From Adineta vaga (lineage: Eukaryota > Rotifera): DNA of 64,000 nt. The position numbers and the translations under genes are program-made. Under the pieces are notes generated by a model. It saw nothing but the letters and a program-made list of their open reading frames with translations, was not told the origin of the DNA and searched no databases. Of this stretch, positions 22,897 through 33,829 are shown in pieces. Position 1 is the first letter of the stretch; each line of letters starts with the position of its first letter. The DNA lies in assembly GCA_021613535.1 (NCBI GenBank), contig CP075493.1, positions 16,492,001 to 16,556,000 of the forward strand. Reading direction: 5' to 3'.

Positions 22897-24657
22897 TTAA
22901 AATATTTTCTTATTGATATATTTATTATAAAAGTAAAGCAATGCTTTAAAATCATCTCCAGTTTTCAATGTTTCCCATGCTTTGTCAAACTCTCCGATAA
23001 ATTTCGGTTCATCTAAACTCATAGGTTCAATTATTTTATAGTTGAATTTCATACGTCTGATATTATTGAATTTTGCTAAATTATTCATAACTGTTTCAGT
23101 TAAACTACGTGTAGCATCCATTAGTATATTAACTAATAATCCATCAGAACGTATCCATCCTGGATAGCCGCCCCAAGTTGATGATGATAGTTTTGCATTA
23201 TAACATCCTGTTCCAATACAAAGAAGATAATAATTGACCAATTTTTTCCATTGCATTCTAATCGCCCATAATGCTGCTAATTCTGGATCATTGGCAAAAA
23301 CACCACCGTCAATAAATATTTCATCTGATGTGCCATCAGATTTATTGTCTTTTACAAAATGTCCATCTTTGATTATTCGCTTAGATATCTTATAAGAAGG
23401 AAAATAAGTAGGAGCAGCCATTGTAGCCTTTAATACATCTGCTATACGATATGACCAATGTTTTGAATAACTTGTATTGAATACAGTCATCGTATCTGTT
23501 GTTGTATTATAAGCAGTTATAAGTAAGACTTTTTCACGGTTGACTTGACTACGTATTTGACTTTGATGAGTCGTATGTAAATCTTTTGTAGATGATTCAT
23601 CAGCAAATTCTAACCAATCAGCATGAGATAGAAGAGTCTCTGCTAACTTATCATCAGTTAACATATCTTCAGTAATCATAGCATGAGGATTTAACAAATT
23701 ATGTATATCAAGTAAAGTAGCATTTTCAGCTGTTAATCGTTTGCCGTTTAATTCAATTGTATTGATTATCTCATCAATTTTTGTATGAATATTAATAGGA
23801 TCATATTTATCCCATAAGTAAGGTCCAAAATAATTTCGTTTAAAAAAGTGAGAAGAATTTTCATATATGCTCTTTATTTCCAATATATCATAACCAATAG
23901 CCAAACAAAAAGCAATGAGTCCTCCTGTACTTGTACCAACAATGTAATCAAATGGTTCCATAAGATCTGATTGACCTTTTTGAAATCGTTGCCTGTGTTC
24001 TGAATTCGTAGAATCAAAATGATGAATATCGGCAAGATATTTTTCTATAATAAGTTGACAGAGAACTTTGATCGGCATGTAACCACGTATACCTAAAAAT
24101 AAAAAATAATTACACAAAAAAATCTTGTATGTCTTACCTCCACCATCCAAGCTCAATACGCGTATATCTCTCCGATATGCTTGTGTATGATATTTTGCAA
24201 TCATTGAATTTAAATTGGACGATTGTGTTTCTTCGTACACTGATGAGGATAATAATGTATTTTCTTTTTTGTTTACCATACCCATAACAATAGACATTTC
24301 ATAATCGCTTTGAATTTCTTTTTGATTAATTATACGATTAAATTCTTCTTCTGTTCTTTTGTCTAGATCTCTATCTGCAAATGTTTCGGCTTCTTCAATT
24401 GTTATTATCTTAATAGTTTCACTAGTTGGTTCATTAAGATCATGTTTTGTATGAAATTTTTTGTGATCCTCGAGAGTACTTGACAATAACTGATTATAAT
24501 CTAAATCTGCACACTGATTGCATAAATCGAACGAGTTGCATATATTACATTGTTTCCAACAAACTTGATCGATAGTAACATGACAATTGTTACATTGAAA
24601 ATTTGCGGAAATTTTACTGACCGACATTAGAAACTGTGATGACGTTGTAGAACCCAT
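22897..24657 (-). CDS. ZZ-finger patatin-like phospholipase
   Basis: Two exons (24138-24657 and 22897-24092) around a 45-nt intron give 571 residues. The intron is a multiple of three and open, so it is invisible to plain ORF finding; removing it restores the LSLDGGGIRGY oxyanion motif. N-terminal residues about 20-75 form a ZZ-like Cys/His zinc finger (CNNCHVTIDQVCWKQCNIC...C--C...H---H). The patatin domain has the nucleophile Ser in VGTSTGGL and the catalytic Asp in IDGGVFANDPE, so the Ser-Asp dyad is intact. Such enzymes hydrolyse acyl chains from glycerolipids without calcium; the ZZ finger may bring protein partners. ATG at 24655-24657 (MGSTTSSQF) is preferred because the longer frame begins with TTG. 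A Gly at position 2 and Ser at 6 are compatible with N-myristoylation. Confidence 0.88.
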   Translation of the reverse strand: MGSTTSSQFLMSVSKISANFQCNNCHVTIDQVCWKQCNICNSFDLCNQCADLDYNQLLSSTLEDHKKFHTKHDLNEPTSETIKIITIEEAETFADRDLDKRTEEEFNRIINQKEIQSDYEMSIVMGMVNKKENTLLSSSVYEETQSSNLNSMIAKYHTQAYRRDIRVLSLDGGGKTYKIFLCNYFLFLGIRGYMPIKVLCQLIIEKYLADIHHFDSTNSEHRQRFQKGQSDLMEPFDYIVGTSTGGLIAFCLAIGYDILEIKSIYENSSHFFKRNYFGPYLWDKYDPINIHTKIDEIINTIELNGKRLTAENATLLDIHNLLNPHAMITEDMLTDDKLAETLLSHADWLEFADESSTKDLHTTHQSQIRSQVNREKVLLITAYNTTTDTMTVFNTSYSKHWSYRIADVLKATMAAPTYFPSYKISKRIIKDGHFVKDNKSDGTSDEIFIDGGVFANDPELAALWAIRMQWKKLVNYYLLCIGTGCYNAKLSSSTWGGYPGWIRSDGLLVNILMDATRSLTETVMNNLAKFNNIRRMKFNYKIIEPMSLDEPKFIGEFDKAWETLKTGDDFKALLYFYNKYINKKIF

Positions 24658-25470
24658 AGTTATACACGAATTGTTGTTGATGCTATATGATGATAATTGG
24701 AATATATGCAATACACCTAAATCTAAGACAAAAAAGATTAACTCTTATTTTCTACGTCGTCTTCTTATCGAAAAAAGAAGAAGAATAGCGACGAAACTTT
24801 TTCACCGTTGATACACATTTCTGAAGAAATAAAGGCGGACACAGATATAAAAAGTTGGTATATAAAATAAAGCTGTAGAAAAATACGTTGCGTTTATTGT
24901 CGTGTTCTTTGCACTTTGTTCTTTTCTTGTGCCCTCGTTTCATTTGATATCAAATAGCTCGATCAAAACACTATATTTGGCTTTTTTTATCTTTTTATTA
25001 TTTTTTCGTTTCTTATTCTCTCTTGATATAAGTTGAGAGAAAAGAAAAACAAAGAATGCAACGGGCGGATGACATGTAGGAGTAGAAATAATAATGACTA
25101 TTTGAATAGTCGAAAGTATTTTTCTGATGAAATCGAGTTGGATTCTAGTCGGGTTAAAAAATTCGAAGCTTCTCCAGCAGTCTGTACTGCGGATGTGGGT
25201 GTGGGCGGGTGTGAAAGAAGAAGAGATACACACGCCCACACCCTCAGTTATCCTAAGAAGATGATCTTTTTAATTCTTAAACAAATCGGTATTCTCGTTC
25301 TATTTCTCTACTTTATTCGAAATAATTAATCAAATGAATATTGAATTTTTTTGTTAAATCATGTGTTTCTGTCGATATTTTTTGATAAGTATTGCTAATT
25401 GAAATGTATGAATAATTGCTAATATCTACAAAATCACAGTCGAATAATTAATCAAATGTTTATTTTTTGA
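24658..25470. other. Intergenic, with hairpin T5
   Basis: No supported gene. Contains the two-armed telomere-like hairpin at 25193-25246. Confidence 0.4.
25193..25246. repeat. Two-armed telomere-like hairpin (T5)
   Basis: G-rich arm gatgtgggtgtgggcgggtgtg, spacer aaagaagaagagataca, C-rich arm cacgcccacaccctc. The arms pair to form a hairpin. Confidence 0.75.
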
Positions 25471-26353
25471 TTACACTATAATTACCAACGTTGCAATCAT
25501 TGTTACAGATAACAGAAATGCCAAAATAAGAAATGTTCCAAATTTATTAAATTGTTGTTCAATTGGTACATTGATACCATTATATGAACAACCCATACCT
25601 ATACAGGTTTGTCTGCCGAAAGAAAATAGTTTTCCACCACCTATTGACTAAAAATTCATAAATGAAGGTTGCTAATGAAACATTTAAACAAAAGCAACTC
25701 ATTTATGATCGTGATCTAGGTTTATGTATAACAATATACTCTTAGAGAATCGATATCATCAGATTTAAATATTCTGTTTCAACAAAATGCGTTATTATGA
25801 ATCGTGACATAGATTTGATTGAAAGACTAAAAGTCTTATACTCTAAATAGTAATAACAATAAGAGAATATACATACATTTGTTTCACATGTCGGAAATTC
25901 GTATTTCAGGGTGACGTAATCGATAACCAACGAAATGTATTCTAAAGTAACAATAACAATGCCAAGAATACCCAGCAAAGCAGTCTATAAATCAATACAA
26001 ATCTTCTCCTAGTCGAATTGAATTTTACTCACAAAAAAGAAACCAATACGATTTAATCGTATGATAACTATAACAGCGATAACAAAGTAAATCAATGATA
26101 ACACATCTATAGAAGAGAACATTCAGATTACATGATACATATAAATATAAATTGATGTTAAGTACAAGAAAACAATTTCTAATTCGAGATAAACCAAGTT
26201 TTTAATGTTCCACTTACTAAGTCCAATAAGGTCTAGTGGAAACACTTCATATTTATATGAACAAATCACCGTAATCATTGGGATCGCAAGTTGTCCAAAA
26301 TGAGCACTTGGCATTAGTATCGTTGTAGAAACATAACCAATTAGAGTCAAAAT
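25471..26353 (-). CDS. Small multi-pass membrane protein, 5' end missing
   Basis: Four minus-strand exons fit in phase: 26270-26353, 26033-26106, 25877-25984 and 25471-25647 (stop TAA at 25471-25473). They encode a Cys-rich ectodomain piece (NWLCFYNDTNAKCSFWTTC), then TM (VLSLIYFVIAVIVIIRL), TM (TALLGILGIVIVTLEYISLV), an ectodomain with Cys (YEFPTCETN, TCIGMGCSYNG), and a final TM (TFLILAFLLSVTMIATLVII). The family is not recognised; the topology resembles tetraspan/claudin-like proteins but no signature motif is present. The first exon here needs one preceding base, so a start exon existed upstream. Only about 70 bp separate it from the large telomere-like tract T6, so the gene may have been truncated there. 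Confidence 0.65.
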
Positions 26354-26422
26354 CTGCATAAGATATAAAAGCAATCATAGATAAATAACTTAAAAAGTAT
26401 ACTCGAAAAACTAATATGATCG

Positions 26423-26537
26423 ATGGGTGAGGGTGTGGGTGTGGGTGTGGGTGTGGGTGTGTGGGTGTGGGTGTGGGTGGGTGTGGGTGGGTGTGGGTGT
26501 GGGTGAATAGAAGATTATTACCCACACCCACCCTCCT
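26423..26537. repeat. Largest telomere-like array (T6)
   Basis: About 85 bp of tandem gggtgt/gggtg units, the spacer gaatagaagattatta, then a short C-rich arm cccacacccaccctcc. This is the longest array in the window. A His/Pro/Thr repeat frame on the minus strand is an artefact of the array. Confidence 0.85.
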
Positions 26538-26559
26538 TAAAGAATTACTTGATCCAATA

Positions 26560-27184
26560 GTTATTTGTCTTCAACTTTGATGAATATTTTTTAATGTTAA
26601 ATAACCAAATATAATCATTAAACAAATTGGAATTGTTGTATAAAAAATCATTAGAAAAGACCATCAACAATTTGACATTGAACAGATACGGTATAACATG
26701 ATGCAACTGAATTTAAATTTCCATTATTAAAACAATAAAATGTTTCAGCAAAAATTAAACATCCGCTTAAAATAACTAAGAATATGATTCGATAAACGAT
26801 TTTATTATTAGAAAGATTTCGAAATGAAATAGATCTTGATGAAGTACAACAACGATCAAAACAAGCAAAAGAAATAAATCATGATGTGCAATAAAGTAAT
26901 AAATATGATAAAAAATATCCAATTTTACATAATATTGATGAATATGATGTATAATCACGATTATATCCATTTAAAAATCTTGTTATTAAATTAACATAAA
27001 GTGCTAGAAAACTAAAAATTGTTGTTAATAATAAATATTGAACACAAGAAGTTTTTCGTAAAGTTTTACGAGTAAATATTATTAGATTTAATAAATTTTC
27101 AATTGTACCAAATAGAAATAATGGAATTGGAAAGTAACGATTTAATGATGAAGAATAATAAGGCCAAGAAGTTGTATTGGACAT
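26560..27184 (-). pseudogene. Rhodopsin-like GPCR pseudogene, TM1-TM5 only
   Basis: From ATG 27184 the minus strand encodes TM1 (FPIPLFLFGTIENLLNLIIF), TM2 (VQYLLLTTIFSFLALYVNLI), the TM3 Cys (SILCKIGYFLSYLLLYCTS), then TGA at 26879-26881. The same frame continues with FISFACFDRCCTSS, a DRY-region variant (FDRC), and TM4 (IIFLVILSGCLIFAET). A further stop/frameshift near 26665 is followed in another frame by TM5 (YTTIPICLMIIFGYLTLKN). TM6-TM7 are absent: the reading runs into the T6 array about 40 bp later. At least two lesions plus the 3' loss mark it as dead. Confidence 0.75.
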
Positions 27185-27559
27185 TTCAATTTTTTAAATG
27201 ACTTTTTTGTACATTATTAGTAAAAAAATGAAAGAAATTTCATCACATCATTTTTTTTTCTGTAGTTGTCAATTATGTTATATTGAAATCTAAATAGGAT
27301 CCCATATATATATTCCTATGGCGTGATTGCCATCGCAAATATATCTTTTTTTTTTGTATTATAAAGAAGAAAAAAAAGAAGATGTTTTAAATATACAGAA
27401 AATGCACTAAATGATGTTTTTTTTGTTGAAAATTTTGAATCTATTCTTCATAAATTAACTTATTTTAAATTATGAAATCATTTTCAGGCGTATCATTAGA
27501 GATCCAGGTTGTAGAAAATGAAATACGTGGAAAAAGTTTAGTATAACTTCATTCAAATA
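27185..27559. other. Intergenic, nothing recognised
   Basis: AT-rich with homopolymer runs; no supported feature. Confidence 0.3.
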
Positions 27560-27930
27560 AATATCAGAGAATTACACAATACATTTGATAATCAATGAGA
27601 GTCAAGTTTTTGTGGTACATGGAGATTAAAAAGAATGACATTTGATAATAGTCATTGTAGATTTGAGAAATAATCGTATTATTGAATATATAAAAATAGC
27701 TGGAAATCCATCAAGTCAATTAGAACATTCAAAAAGGATTAGTTTTGATTCATATGAGAATGTATTTCTTGTTAACATTTATAATTATGAAATTGAAAAA
27801 TATCTTCTAGTAATCAATAATTGCCATAGAGATATCTTAAAAAAAAGAAAAAACTTGTTTTTTAAAAGAATTTCTTTTTATAACTTATCAGTTTTCGGAG
27901 CGGTTCCTCATGAAAATATAGGATCTCTAT
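27560..27930 (+). pseudogene. NHL-repeat gene remnant
   Basis: The plus-strand frame at 27642-27810 reads IVIVDLRNNRIIEYIKIAGN and RISFDSYENVFLVNIYNYEIEKY, an NHL blade pattern (D-x-x-N-x-I...G-A-x-x...D-x-x-x-N-x-F/Y-V). No signal peptide or complete propeller is present and the frame is closed upstream and downstream. Probably a broken relative of the 16143-17281 gene. Confidence 0.45.
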
Positions 27931-30429
27931 AGAATTATGTTTTAGCTTAGAAAAAAAATAGAATTTTTTTTCCTAAGAATTATTGTTTTTTTCAGATGCC
28001 TTTCCCCGAAGATTTGCAAGTAAACTAAAACTAGTAAGTAAGAAAAGGTTGTATCACCACCACGTGGTTTTTGAACCCAGCACAGGATATTCTCAGTACA
28101 AAAGGGAAGAAGATCGAATTATTTTTAGCAAAAGTAAGAGGAGCATCATCTGACCACGCTACTACTGAAAAAATTAGCACTTTCACCTATCGAAACACAA
28201 AAGGCAGAAAATTACAGAAATTTCACTATCAAAAAGGAGAATTTGTGTTTCTGACGTAAATCGATTATAAAGCTTAAATTCAGCATAATGATTAAACAGT
28301 TACACATTCAGTTTCAATCTCTAATGCCACCCTACAAATGATTTAATGAATGCGAAAGTTATCCTTTTCATTCTGTCATTTTAGAAGGGTCATAGGAAGT
28401 AAACCTGAGTTGATGTGAACCAAAGTGAAGCCCATTAGTCCATACTATGCCTATTATTCATGCATAGATCCATATCACCATAGTAAAACATATTAGCATT
28501 TAAAAGCGAGCGGTCTAAGTTACAGTATTGGCATTAAAGTATGGACTTCAATCTGATTGATTCATTTTTTCATATGAAGTGTGCCATATTTCTTGGGTTC
28601 ATGTGTCTGGCTCATTTTTCCTTGATCCGGCAACTACAACATTTTACTATAACGAACGGCGCGAAGACTATCAGGAATTCTACGACTGTCTTGATTACAT
28701 GGACGACTTGGTTTCCAGCGATGCTTTCAATGCATATGATCATCATCTTCTGCTTCTTTAACAACCCAGGTCAATGACGCACGGTCGTAAACGGCCATAC
28801 ACCAATAGTTTTCGACGGAAAGTGATAGCTGTTTACAGTGACCGTTTATGCCTGTTACGTACGATATTAACAGAAGAATTGAGCATTCCCACAGTTTATT
28901 CAAATGTGTCGAGAGGAATAGAAATTTTTCAAAAAAGCTACTGAGATCAAAACCATCATTTGCTTTGTGAAATTCATTTTCACATATATTCCTTCGATTT
29001 TTTTTATATTTATATATAAACACGCAAGAGATCTCATAATTTTAAATTGCATTTCAAAATATTCTCTGTCCAGTATGGGAAATGACGAATATACTAATCA
29101 AATGCTTAATATTGTTTTGCTAAATCTTCTATTTAAGGCAAGTTCGTGTGAGACTATTAAAATCAGTTATTGATTAAAAAACAATTTTTCCCTTGATCTC
29201 AATTGTATTTCATGAAGGATTGCCTCATGAAATATGCCCAGTATTCATTTACCTTTTTGTTTTGCTGGCATACACAATATATATATATATATATATATAT
29301 ATAGAAGTGGTACTTTGGTTCTCAACGATATTTCGGACTTGTTCAAATGAAATCTTTCTAATCATTTCTTCTAGATTTGCTCCTAGGTTTTTAGAATAAA
29401 GTTCTGGATCTCACTGTGTTTGTTCGCAGGATCTCTATAAGAATTCTCACAAAGGTGAAAGTATTGATGAGTTAAGGATGAAATTATGATTAAATTCTGG
29501 TTCAGTCGTAGCGAAATCTCAGTGAAAACCTGGTGAAATTATGAGCAATCAGAATGTCTGTTCCAACAAGGGCACTGTTGACGATATTATCAGTGCATCT
29601 GCTCGTCCTTCACCTCTTTCTTTCAATCCTTCTTCTGTTCTCTTCTTCGTTGTGTCATATATGCGAAGAATAACGATAACGTTATTCCTCCAGTTTGTCA
29701 TTGTGATCACAATAAATAAAATAAATAAAATGCTGCAGCAATAACGAAATAATATTTCATCATATTCCTATTTTCCATTACAATGTCTTCATAAGAATTT
29801 GCGGCATGTGGCCGTTTACGATCGTCGTAATCGTCGACCTGGGAGTCGTCGAAAATTACCATCCATCTATATCCCGATTCCTGCTACACGTGATACACTT
29901 ACAATCACATAACCGTTTTGTCCTTTTTCTTTTTCTCTTTTTTTCGTTTTTTCTTTTCTTCTTCGGTCCTCTTTTTTTCCTTTCTCTTTCTTTCTATTTT
30001 CTTTTTTTTTCTCGACGCTCATGTCAGCCGTACTGACGTGTTTGTCTTTGTAACATATGCATCGGCATATATGTCCTTATTTCATTTGCCCTTCCCAGAT
30101 AGACAAGATCTTCAACAAAACACGTAAAAACACCGTTTCTACGAATTGTTAACGCGTTTCTTCGGACATTTTTTACAAAGTATTCTTCTGCGTTTAAATT
30201 TACTTCACAATTGTTAGATAAATAGTGAAATTTAATGTAGGTTTACGCGTTATTTTTCGTTGTTTGTCTGTCTGGGTTGTAGTATATGCACTTTTATGGA
30301 TCTATATCATGTGTCCCTCGTTATCTTTTCACCAGATATTCGTTTTATCCTCTGAGGTGCCCACCCATCTGATGTACTTTGCTCTTTAATCAGCTGATTT
30401 GATGTACGTGATACTGCATGTTTCAAGCA
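27931..30429. other. Gene-poor region with unclassified open frames
   Basis: Short plus-strand frames at 28071-28259, 28541-28777 and 29541-29744 have no recognised domain. A pyrimidine-rich stretch (29930-30010) creates Phe/Ser-rich pseudo-ORFs. A dispersed repeat copy lies at 29190-29510. The coding-like stretch RHVAVYDRRNRRPGSRRKLP at about 29800-29860 may be an exon of something lost. Confidence 0.4.
29190..29510 (+). repeat. Third copy of the dispersed repeat seen at 5400-5700
   Basis: Shares with 5420-5600 the ordered words agtattcrttyacctttttgttttgct, a (ta)n tract followed by gaagtg, then ttctagatttgctcctagg and an aggatctcta/aggatcctcaat block. In this copy the (ta)n run is expanded to about 25 bp (29278-29302). 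Confidence 0.55.
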
Positions 30430-30790
30430 CTATATATAGAATGAAGAATATGCAATAGGGTCGTCTTCTCTTTCTCTTTGATGAAATGAAATATATATAT
30501 CATCAAACGTCACTCTTTGAATCTTAGTCCAGAAATCATCACACATGGTTGCTATTCTCGCCCCTTTCTGAGCTTCACCAAGTATAATTAAGGAAGCAAA
30601 AGTATCATTATACTGAAAACAACAGTTAATTCCAGGTTCCAAGAAACGTTACGTTGACTTACATCTTTCTTAAGGGGTACTAACCCATTAATTGCTTCCA
30701 GGATAATGATACATTTTCTTCCCTAGTCATATTCGGTGAAGCTCGGTAAGCATATTGGAGTACCTTTTGGTGATATTCAAGATTATAGTT
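30430..30790 (-). other. Two possible exons of an unrecognised gene
   Basis: A minus-strand exon after an acceptor at about 30613 (tgttttcag) reads YNDTFASLIILGEAQKGARI and continues ATMCDDFWTKIQRVTFDD to a stop at 30430-30432. A preceding exon candidate ending with donor GTAAGTC near 30664 reads CIIILEAINGLVPLKKD. The composition looks protein-like but no family is recognised and no start was found. Confidence 0.3.
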
Positions 30791-32539
30791 CACGATGAGG
30801 TCCAAAACTTCAAACTTAAAATTGATCCAAATACCCAAAACCCATATGTTTTTGGTAAGATGTAGTATTGTAGCATCCCTAGATATTCTGCCAGGAGAAG
30901 TATTTTAGAAAACCAGACAGAAATTAAAGACGATTAAATATTATCACTTCTAGATATGTGGACGAAGTCTATTTGATGTTAGTTACAAATGTATTTCTTT
31001 TATTCTTATCTTAGGAGTGTAACAAACTATAGGGATTGAAATTGAATTAAAGGATGTGATTTGTGTTGCTAGTTGCAAACACCAAATACATTCCTTAATT
31101 CAATTTTAATTTACCTAGTCTGTTTCACTCCTTAATTGACATCAACAGAAAATTTGTTCACTTTAATTGACATAAGTGAACGTAAATATAGCGAACCAAA
31201 CCGATCCCATCACTGCAGGTCACTCAATCAGAATAGATGAAAGCACTACAACGTACTCGTGAGGTCTTTTGCTGCCTGTAGTAAATACTATAATCTTCAA
31301 TCGTTCACAACCACAGCTTCATTATCTTCGAGAACTCATCTAAAGGTTTCATATAACGCATAGACAGCCATATAGTAAAAAAACAATACTCTTCTACACT
31401 CGTTCATTTGAAGTGGCTTTAAAATGGACTTAAGCTTAGAACGCATGGAGAGAGTTCTGACGGTACTCCCGAAAACTGCGCCTATCTTCCAAAGCCTCAT
31501 TTCAATATGATATATTAATAAACTCACTGTTTACTATGAGGATCAAAATTAAAAGACTATGCTTATACACTAACAAGAGAACATACTCGAGTGTATACTT
31601 ACATGAAGGTAGATTTTATCCTTTCTCTCTTACAGAATCACCCATCAATAGCTTGGATATAAATGTTTTAGTTACGCTCGTTTATGTCTGAGGAAAAAAA
31701 ATACATGACTTTTTAATTGTAGATACTATTCTATATCATACAGTTTTTCCATTTTTTTAAGATAATCAAAAGTTTTTTTTTCATGAAAATAAACTTGATA
31801 TTAGGAATCAGCGTGTTTAACTGCATCAGAATCTCTATTTTTTCTCACAAAATATTGTTCATGAGTTTTACTATATAGTGACTGAACTGTTTAGTACTCG
31901 TAAAATGTCTATTCATTTATACGCGAAGGTTTCATGAACAATATTTTGTGAGACAAAGTAGAGTTTTCGATGCAGTTAAACACGCTGATTCCTAATACCA
32001 AGCTTACTTTCATGAAAAAATAATTTTTGATCATCTTAAGAAAAATGGAAAAACTATATGATACAAAATAGAATCTACAATTGATAACCTATGTATTTTT
32101 TCCTCAGACTGAAACGAGAGCAGCTAAAACATCTATATTTAAGCTATTGACGGGTAACTCTATAAGATAGAAAGGATAGAATCTCCCTTCGCGTGGCTAC
32201 ACTCAAATGTGTTCCCTTGTGACTAGTCTCGATGGAGTTGCCAGTTAGTTTAGACATATGTGCAAAATAAAAGGAAGGTAAAAAAAGAATTTTTTTAACA
32301 GAATTCGACGATTCTTATAAATACCTGACAATTTATCAAGAAGCTGCTCAAAATTTACATCAATATCGCGTTCGACAGGTAATAGAAATAAACTGTTTAG
32401 GCGATCATGAGTTATTGTATTTTTTTAGTGTTGTTTTGATCAGTTTCATTTTTGAAACTGTGCATTCATACGTCGTGGAAGAAACTGGAATAGCCATTTC
32501 ACTTTCGATAAGTGCAACAACTATTGAAAAAAGCTTGCC
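30791..32539. other. No gene; contains a 660-bp palindrome
   Basis: Apart from the inverted repeat at 31566-32228 nothing is recognised. The bases just before the monooxygenase (32230-32539) must hold its promoter and show the AT-rich host composition. Confidence 0.4.
31566..32228. repeat. Long fold-back: ~300-bp inverted arms, ~67-bp loop
   Basis: The arm 31566-31864 and the arm 31932-32228 are reverse complements over their length with moderate divergence. Shared words include caaaatattgttcatga, gcgtgtttaactgcatc, ctgaggaaaaaa and acaagrgaaca. No ORF of note lies in the loop. It is either a MITE/fold-back element or a repair-generated inverted duplication, ending about 310 bp before the horizontally acquired gene. 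Confidence 0.82.
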
Positions 32540-33829
32540 ATGCGCGCCCTGATCAGTGGAGCGGGCATCGCTGGGCCAACATTGGCGTGGTTCTTGGCAA
32601 AGACCGGCGCACGCATCACCATCGTGGAAAAGAGCCACTCTCTCCTCTCCTATGGGCAGAATATTGATATCCGAGGCAGCGCACGTAAAGTCATCGAGAA
32701 GATGGGGCTCACCGACCAAATTCGACGATTCAACACGACGGAAAAGGGTACACAATTGATCGACCCAAAGGGACGACCATTTGCACCCTTTCCTGTCAAG
32801 AAGGGTTCCTCTGTTAGCTTCACCTCGGAATTCGAGATCCTTCGTGGAGACTTGGCAGTGGTCCTCTATGAGGCTTCGAAAGACCAGCCAAATGTCAACT
32901 ACTTGTTCGGTACCACAATCAAGGAAGTTGTCTCAAATGACGATGACAGCGTCAAAGTCGAATTGAGCAATGGGGAGGTGCAGGAGTTCGATCTCTTGGT
33001 CGCAGCTGACGGTCAGTGGTCAAAAGTGCGAAAGCAGTGCTTCCCTCCAGAATATGTCAACGTGGTCGATAAGGGCCTGTACGTCGCCTACTACACCGTT
33101 CCGCGCCTACCCACCGACAATGACTGGTGGAACATCTACCAGGCTCTTGAGTCAAGGGGGATCGCACTTAGGCCCGACCCATATGGCAACATCAGAGCAG
33201 TATTTAGTCGCATGCCCTGCAATGACGCTCAGAAAAAAGCGTGGCTGGAGGCATCCAAAGGTGACAGACAGACGCAGGAAGAGCTCCTGAAAAGGGAGTT
33301 CGCAGATGCAGGATGGCAAGCGCAGAGACTCTTGGACGCCATGGATCAAGCGCCCGACTTCTACTTCCAGGCGGTCCAGCAGATCAAGATGTCCAAATGG
33401 TCCAACTCTCGCGTCGTCTGCCTAGGAGACGCTGCCTATGCTCCAACGCCGCTCACAGGAATGGGCACTTCGCTGGCCATCACTGGCGCTTACGTTCTTG
33501 CAGGCGAACTGAGCAAGCTTGATGACGGTGAACATCCTTCAAAAGCGCTCGAGGCTTACGAAAGCACCTTTCGCCCATTTGTCGAGAAGATTCAGAAGAT
33601 CCCCTTCTTTGTTCCAGCCATTGCGCATCCTGAGACGGCATGGAAGAGAAGGGTGTTTCATGCCTTTGCGTGGGCACTCTCCAAGATCGCGGCAATTCCA
33701 TGGGTGACGAACAGATTCGAAAAGAGCAACGACAACGATTTTCCATTGCCACAATACCCAAGCTTCGATGACAAGGGCTCTAAAACTATCACTTCTTATA
33801 ATAACAGTTCTACTAGGAGTGTATCCTAA
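32540..33829 (+). CDS. FAD-dependent monooxygenase, probable fungal/bacterial acquisition
   Basis: Single intronless frame of 429 residues. The N-terminal Rossmann motif GAGIAGPTLAWFLAKTGA (about 7-24) ends at the acidic VEK. The DG motif is LLVAADGQWSKVRK and the GD motif is VVCLGDAAYAPTPLTGMG, the three signatures of class A flavin monooxygenases (UbiH/TetX/PHBH fold). The enzyme should use NAD(P)H and O2 to hydroxylate a small, often aromatic or polyketide, substrate; the substrate is not readable from sequence. C-terminal residues are hydrophobic and could sit on a membrane. The gene is about half G+C with C/G-ending codons, while the flanks are strongly AT-rich, and it has no intron. Together these suggest horizontal transfer, most likely from a fungus, a process well known in bdelloids. 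Start ATG 32540 gives the normal N-terminus. Confidence 0.9.
   Translation: MRALISGAGIAGPTLAWFLAKTGARITIVEKSHSLLSYGQNIDIRGSARKVIEKMGLTDQIRRFNTTEKGTQLIDPKGRPFAPFPVKKGSSVSFTSEFEILRGDLAVVLYEASKDQPNVNYLFGTTIKEVVSNDDDSVKVELSNGEVQEFDLLVAADGQWSKVRKQCFPPEYVNVVDKGLYVAYYTVPRLPTDNDWWNIYQALESRGIALRPDPYGNIRAVFSRMPCNDAQKKAWLEASKGDRQTQEELLKREFADAGWQAQRLLDAMDQAPDFYFQAVQQIKMSKWSNSRVVCLGDAAYAPTPLTGMGTSLAITGAYVLAGELSKLDDGEHPSKALEAYESTFRPFVEKIQKIPFFVPAIAHPETAWKRRVFHAFAWALSKIAAIPWVTNRFEKSNDNDFPLPQYPSFDDKGSKTITSYNNSSTRSVS

Noticed and set aside
26253-26531. Minus-strand ORF rich in His-Thr-Pro
   Set aside because: It is a translation of the telomere-like array, not a gene.
29806-30127. Two overlapping Phe/Ser-rich ORFs
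   Set aside because: They come from a pyrimidine-rich low-complexity stretch.
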